The notes beneath the pieces are model-generated. The model was not told the DNA's origin. It saw nothing but the letters and a program-made list of their open reading frames with translations, and ran no database searches. A DNA stretch of 9,339 bases, taken from contig JAWXTP010000120.1 in assembly GCA_044433415.1 (NCBI GenBank), forward strand, positions 1 through 9,339. The letters are read 5' to 3'. Both the position numbers and the translations under genes were made by a program. Source of the stretch: JAWXTP01 sp044433415 (GTDB taxonomy: Bacteria > Bacteroidota > Bacteroidia > Bacteroidales > Rikenellaceae). Of the stretch, positions 5,894-9,339 are shown one piece after another (the first letter of the stretch is position 1; each line of letters begins with the position of its first letter).

Positions 5894-7288
5894 ATGGAAG
5901 AATTAAACAATCTAATTAACATCGTTAACGACTATTTGTGGTCGTATATTTTAATAGTTTTACTGCTAGGCTGTGCCCTATGGTTTTCAATAAAGACCCG
6001 TTTCGTACAGTTTAGAATGATAGGTGAAATGTTCCGTTTACTTGGTGATGCTACTAGTAAGAAGGGTAAACATATATCTTCATTTCAGGCTTTTAGCATA
6101 TCTTTAGCTAGTAGGGTAGGTACAGGTAACCTTGCAGGTGTCGCTACAGCAATAGCAGTGGGCGGTCCTGGTGCAGTGTTCTGGATGTGGATTATCGCAT
6201 TGTTAGGAGCTTCAAATGCATTCATCGAATCTACACTTGCTCAGGCTTACAAAAAGAAAGATAAAGATTCTTATATAGGGGGTCCTGCCTATTACATGCA
6301 ACAGGGACTTCACAAAAGATGGCTAGGGGTTTTATTTGCCATACTTATAACCATAACTTTCGGATTCACTTTTAATTCCGTACAAAGTAATACTATATGT
6401 GCAGCGTTTTATGAGTCTTTCGGTATAGAACCTTTAACAATGGGTATCGTAGTTACTGTACTGACTCTTGTAGTAATTTTTGGTGGTGTACAGCGTATAG
6501 CTAAAATAAGTAGCGTTATAGTGCCTTTTATGGCTGTAGGTTACATTCTTTTAGCACTTTTCGTGGTGCTTTCAAACGTAAGTCTTCTTCCTGGAGTTAT
6601 TAAACTTATCGTATCTAGCGCTATGGGTTGGGAACAAGCCTTAGGTGGTAGTGTTGGTGCTGCACTTATGCAAGGTATAAAAAGAGGTTTGTTTAGTAAT
6701 GAGGCTGGTATGGGTTCTGCACCTAACGCTGCGGCTACAGCAGAGGTTAGCCACCCTGTAAAACAAGGCTTAATTCAGACTTTAGGAGTCTTTGCTGATA
6801 CGCTATTTATCTGTACTTGTACAGCATTCATTATCTTGTTTAGTGGTATTCCTATTGATGGTTCTGTTAATGGTATTAACCTTACTCAGCAGGCTCTAAG
6901 TAGTGAGGTTGGTAGTGCTGGTGGACTGTTTATTTCTATAGCGGTATTCTTATTTGCCTTTAGTAGCATATTGGGTAACTACTACTATGGAGAATCAAAT
7001 ATTATGTTTATAACTAAGAATAAAACTGCACTTTTAGTATATCGTATATTAGTTGGAGCTATGGTTTTCTTTGGCTCTATAGCGACTTTACAAATGGCGT
7101 GGAACCTAGCAGATGTTACTATGGGATTGATGACTATATGTAACTTGGTGGCTATATTATTCCTTGGTAAACAAGCTATGGCACTTTTAGCAGATTATAA
7201 CAAGCAAAAAGCTAGTGGTAAGAAAAGTCCAGAATTTAAAAAGTCTGAAGTGCCTGAGTTAGCAGATAAGATAGACTTGTGGGATTAA
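5894..7288 (+). CDS. Alanine/glycine:cation symporter family protein (AGCS, TC 2.A.25)
   Basis: Inner-membrane carrier predicted to import alanine, glycine or a related small amino acid together with Na+ (or H+). The 464 residues fit the family length, and about ten or more hydrophobic segments span from about 15 to 430. Family hallmarks are SRVGTGNLAGVATAIAVGG (73-91), YIGGPAYYMQQGL (127-139) and the signature GLFSNEAGMGSAPNAAATA (265-283). The C-terminal tail after about 435 is charged and cytoplasmic. Start at 5894: the protein begins with the expected short amphipathic segment, and an A/T-rich leader without a Shine-Dalgarno motif precedes it. A secreted peptidase gene follows 36 bp downstream, which suggests that uptake and peptide hydrolysis are coupled. 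Exact substrate and coupling ion cannot be read from the sequence. Confidence 0.95.
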   Translation: MEELNNLINIVNDYLWSYILIVLLLGCALWFSIKTRFVQFRMIGEMFRLLGDATSKKGKHISSFQAFSISLASRVGTGNLAGVATAIAVGGPGAVFWMWIIALLGASNAFIESTLAQAYKKKDKDSYIGGPAYYMQQGLHKRWLGVLFAILITITFGFTFNSVQSNTICAAFYESFGIEPLTMGIVVTVLTLVVIFGGVQRIAKISSVIVPFMAVGYILLALFVVLSNVSLLPGVIKLIVSSAMGWEQALGGSVGAALMQGIKRGLFSNEAGMGSAPNAAATAEVSHPVKQGLIQTLGVFADTLFICTCTAFIILFSGIPIDGSVNGINLTQQALSSEVGSAGGLFISIAVFLFAFSSILGNYYYGESNIMFITKNKTALLVYRILVGAMVFFGSIATLQMAWNLADVTMGLMTICNLVAILFLGKQAMALLADYNKQKASGKKSPEFKKSEVPELADKIDLWD

Positions 7289-7324
7289 CTACTTGAAAAT
7301 ATACTCAAAATTAAAAATAAAAAC

Positions 7325-8860
7325 ATGAAAAAACTATTAATGATTATTGCTGTTTTTGTGGCTACAACAACTGTACATGCACAAAAGCAGGCAATAGAGA
7401 AAATTATTGAAATTGGTAAAACCGACAATCAGGTTATGCACCAATTAGACATTTTAACTAACCGTTTTGGTGGTCGTCTTGTAGGTTCTGATGCTTATGA
7501 AAATGCAGCAGAATGGATGATGAGAGAGTACAAAAGCTGGGGCTTAGATGTAGAGCTTCAAGAGGCTGGTACTGTACCTGTAGGATTTAATAGAGGTCCT
7601 TGGTTCGGTAAACTTCTAAGTGAGAATGGTATGATTCTTCACTTTGCCACTCCTTCTTACACATCAGGTACTAAAGGTAAACAACAAGGTCAAGCGTTAA
7701 TAGAGCCTAAATCACAAGCTGAATTTGACATGATGAAAGGTAGTCTTAAAGGAGCTTGGGTTTTAGTATCTGGTAAAAACTCAGGATGGCCTGTAGACCG
7801 TACTGCAAAAGGTGACTCTATACGTGAGGCAGCTAAAATTAAAAATAATGAGATAGCTCTTAAAAATCGTGAGATTATGATGAGCAACCGTAGAAACGGT
7901 GAAAATAAAGAGCTTCTACCTATGGAAGATGTTCCTTACCTATTCTATAACGAAATGGTTGAAGCGGGAGCTATAGGTTTTATTCAATCAGCTTCTCTAC
8001 CTATACGTGCGTTATATGATAGAAATATGATGAACGACCCTGAGACTAACTTTGACAATCTTCCTACAGTTCCAGACATCAAACTTGACGAACAACAGTA
8101 TGCTATAATTGAGCAAATGGTAAAAGATCGTCGTTATCCTATCTTAGAGTTTGATATTCGTAATCACTTTAAATTAGGACCTATCAAATATCACAATGTT
8201 GTAGCATCTATTAAGGGTTCTAAATACCCAGATGAATATGTTATCGTAAGTGGTCACCTTGACGCGTTTGACGTAGCTACAGGTGGTGTAGACTGTGGTA
8301 CAGGTATAGGACCTATGATGGAAGCTGCTCGTATGATAGCTGCATCGGGTGCTAAACCAAAACGTACTATTCTTTTTGTAGCTTTTGCAGCTGAAGAATT
8401 TGGTTTATTTGGTGCTAAGGCATATTGTGAGACTCACAAGAATGAACTTGACAAGATATCTTACCTATTTAACCGTGATGGTGGACCTGTACCTCCTGTA
8501 GGTATTAAAGTTACTCAAGCTATGTATGATGACTTTAAAGATATATGTGCTCCTATAGCCAAAGTTAACACTGACTTCCCTTTTACAATTACTGTTGTAG
8601 GTCCTACAGAGAAACCTACAAAAATGGGTGGTACAGATGCTTCAGTATTTGCTGTTAATGGTGTTCCTTCAACAACATTAGAGACTGCTGATGTTAAAGG
8701 TTACAACTTTAGCTATAATGAAATATGGCATACAGAAAATGACTTGTACAACAAAAATATCCCTGAATATCAAGAGCATGCTGCAACAGTAACAGCTATT
8801 ATTACTTTAGGTGTTGCTAACTTGGATCATTTGTTATCTCGTGAGGGAATGTATAAATAG
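7325..8860 (+). CDS. Secreted M28-family zinc peptidase (carboxypeptidase Q-like aminopeptidase group)
   Basis: Exported di-zinc exopeptidase expected to act in the periplasm or outside the cell. Residues 1-19 form a signal peptide (MKK, hydrophobic core, cleavage after VHA before Gln20). An insertion at about 110-250 looks like a protease-associated (PA) domain (GAWVLVSG 143-150, EAGAIGFIQSAS 213-224). The catalytic domain shows the M28 zinc ligands and base: His311 in SGHLDAFD, bridging Asp323 in GGVDCGTG, catalytic Glu357 and ligand Glu358 in AFAAEEFG, Asp385 in NRDGGP and His469 in WHTEND. Cys324 follows the bridging Asp where an Asp or Asn is often found. At 511 residues it is full length and all ligands are intact. 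Co-transcription with the symporter upstream is likely, and a 7-nt repeat array begins at the base after its stop codon. Amino- versus carboxypeptidase or dipeptidase activity is not decidable here. Confidence 0.94.
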   Translation: MKKLLMIIAVFVATTTVHAQKQAIEKIIEIGKTDNQVMHQLDILTNRFGGRLVGSDAYENAAEWMMREYKSWGLDVELQEAGTVPVGFNRGPWFGKLLSENGMILHFATPSYTSGTKGKQQGQALIEPKSQAEFDMMKGSLKGAWVLVSGKNSGWPVDRTAKGDSIREAAKIKNNEIALKNREIMMSNRRNGENKELLPMEDVPYLFYNEMVEAGAIGFIQSASLPIRALYDRNMMNDPETNFDNLPTVPDIKLDEQQYAIIEQMVKDRRYPILEFDIRNHFKLGPIKYHNVVASIKGSKYPDEYVIVSGHLDAFDVATGGVDCGTGIGPMMEAARMIAASGAKPKRTILFVAFAAEEFGLFGAKAYCETHKNELDKISYLFNRDGGPVPPVGIKVTQAMYDDFKDICAPIAKVNTDFPFTITVVGPTEKPTKMGGTDASVFAVNGVPSTTLETADVKGYNFSYNEIWHTENDLYNKNIPEYQEHAATVTAIITLGVANLDHLLSREGMYK

Positions 8861-8916
8861 TCTTAGGTCTTAGGTTTTAGGTTTTAGGTCTTAGGTTCTA
8901 GGTCTTAGGTTCTAGG
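8861..8916 (+). repeat. Heptamer tandem array, eight TCTTAGG-type units
   Basis: Eight consecutive 7-nt units begin at the base after the peptidase stop codon: TCTTAGG four times and variants TTTTAGG and TTCTAGG twice each. All share TAGG at the end. The array stops at the start of the long hairpin element. In the orientation of the CGCTTGTCGC core (minus strand) the array lies downstream of the core, as in copies A and B. Function is unknown. Confidence 0.9.
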
Positions 8917-8917
8917 T

Positions 8918-9010
8918 GCGGCAAGCGACTAAATAATACTAAGAAAGATTGCTGGAATTTTTTATAAATTATTCCAGCAATCTTTTTTAGTATTTTTTAT
9001 CGCTTGTCGC
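8918..9010. repeat. Long palindromic repeat element, copy C of the intergenic module in inverted duplicate
   Basis: The left arm starts GCGGCAAGCGA (8918-8928) and the right arm ends TCGCTTGTCGC (9000-9010). They pair with one G-T wobble. Pairing continues inward through 8930-8943 with 8986-8999 and then the 15-bp stem 8944-8958 with 8971-8985. In total about 40 bp pair, with one bulge, one T-T mismatch and two wobbles, around a 12-nt A/T loop. Each arm contains both cores seen singly at 32-93 and 5624-5690 (AGCAATCTT and CGCTTGTCGC). This looks like a non-coding miniature inverted element or a REP-like palindrome. I see no open reading frame inside and no clear flanking target duplication. 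Confidence 0.8.
8944..8994 (+). terminator. Hairpin terminator of the symporter/peptidase unit
   Basis: The inner 15-bp stem (AAAGATTGCTGGAAT with ATTCCAGCAATCTTT, 8971-8985) is followed by TTTTAG and a T-rich run to 9000. It lies about 85 bp after the peptidase stop codon. Stem plus T tract fits intrinsic termination on the plus strand. It is part of the larger palindromic repeat, so termination may be a secondary use of that element. Confidence 0.65.
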
Positions 9011-9011
9011 T

Positions 9012-9025
9012 ATTAATAATTAATC
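9012..9025 (+). repeat. Two-unit heptamer repeat after the right arm of the palindrome
   Basis: ATTAATA (9012-9018) is followed by ATTAATC (9019-9025), one base after CGCTTGTCGC. Two units in A/T-rich sequence could be chance, but the position relative to the core is the same as for the longer arrays. Confidence 0.4.
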
Positions 9026-9059
9026 ACTCTTTCGTCCTTTGTTGCAATATTAATAATGC

Positions 9060-9090
9060 GAATCAGCAGTTGAAAACAACTATCTGATTC
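9060..9090. repeat. Imperfect inverted repeat upstream of the transposase gene
   Basis: GAATCAG (9060-9066) pairs with CTGATTC (9084-9090) and AGTTG (9068-9072) pairs with CAACT (9077-9081). The loop is AAAA, with one unpaired base on the left and two on the right. There is no T tract, so a terminator is unlikely. It lies about 114 bp before the transposase start and could be a structured end of the insertion sequence or a leader hairpin that limits transposase expression. The stretch from 9091 to 9203 holds nothing else I can support. Confidence 0.5.
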
Positions 9091-9203
9091 ATGTTTAAAC
9101 TTGTATTATATTTATTAATAGTGAACAAAATTCATCATTAAAAATTTACTCATCTCCTTAAAAATCAGTATCTTAGATAAATAATTCCCAATATTTACTA
9201 AGT

Positions 9204-9339
9204 ATGATTCCTAAGGAGAAAGAGCAAAAACTTATAGCTATTTATATGTATATCTGTCAAACATATGACTTAACATTGGCACAACATTGTCAACGTTTTA
9301 GCAACAATAAGCAACCAATTTTTACAGATCAAGAATTGC
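9204..9339 (+). CDS. Partial transposase, N-terminal 45 codons, cut by the window edge
   Basis: The open frame begins with ATG at 9204 and runs off the window. The visible 45 residues start MIPKEKEQKLIAIYMYICQ and continue to RFSNNKQPIFTDQEL. A short helical N-terminus followed by a (F/L)(S/T)D(Q/S)E motif at about 40 resembles the start of DDE transposases of IS982-like or IS4-like elements found in Bacteroidetes. This is recognition from memory of the pattern, and the catalytic residues lie beyond the window. I could not identify a left terminal inverted repeat with confidence, so the boundary of the element is unknown. Confidence 0.6.
   Translation, partial: MIPKEKEQKLIAIYMYICQTYDLTLAQHCQRFSNNKQPIFTDQEL

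Noticed and set aside
7690..7887. Minus-strand open frame within the M28 peptidase gene
   Set aside because: It overlaps a full-length peptidase with intact catalytic residues and shows no domain or leader of its own.

Overview
The window is AT-rich bacterial DNA that most likely comes from the phylum Bacteroidetes (Bacteroidota), probably order Bacteroidales. The support is that start codons are preceded by A/T-rich leaders without a Shine-Dalgarno motif, a TAnnTTTG-type -7 box lies upstream of the symporter gene, and the protein types are typical of the group (an M28 peptidase with an ...HAQ signal peptide, an FecE-like ATPase with a C-terminal extension). The genus cannot be settled from sequence alone. 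All complete genes look intact; I see no frameshift or truncated gene apart from the one cut by the right edge.

Left half, minus strand. Five genes run right to left in two groups. The upstream group (5253 to 3362) is an AMP-forming acyl-activating enzyme followed 11 bp later by a small acyl carrier protein: an activate-and-load pair for a fatty or carboxylic acid. An 81-bp gap holding a perfect 34-bp palindrome separates it from a tightly packed three-gene importer operon (3280 to 108). That operon encodes a substrate-binding lipoprotein, an FecCD/BtuC-type permease and an ATPase, most likely for an iron-siderophore, heme or corrinoid compound.

Right half, plus strand. A 640-bp divergent intergenic region carries candidate promoters in both directions and a repeat cluster. 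It leads into a sodium:alanine/glycine-type symporter (5894-7288) and, 36 bp on, a secreted zinc M28 peptidase (7325-8860). Together these suggest extracytoplasmic peptide breakdown plus uptake of released amino acids. A strong hairpin terminator follows. The first 45 codons of a probable insertion-sequence transposase begin at 9204 and run off the window.

The most unusual content is non-coding. Three of the four intergenic spaces of at least 80 bp (the left edge, 5254-5893 and 8861-9203) share a modular repeat. One core resembles AGCAATCTTTCC, a second resembles CGCTTGTCGC, and the second is followed in four of five copies by a tandem array of 7-nt units whose sequence differs at each site. 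At 8918-9010 two arms face each other and form a nearly continuous hairpin of about 40 bp. At the left edge the 7-nt array runs into the importer ATPase gene and supplies its last codons and stop. I know of no described family that matches this organisation; it is the best candidate here for something undescribed.
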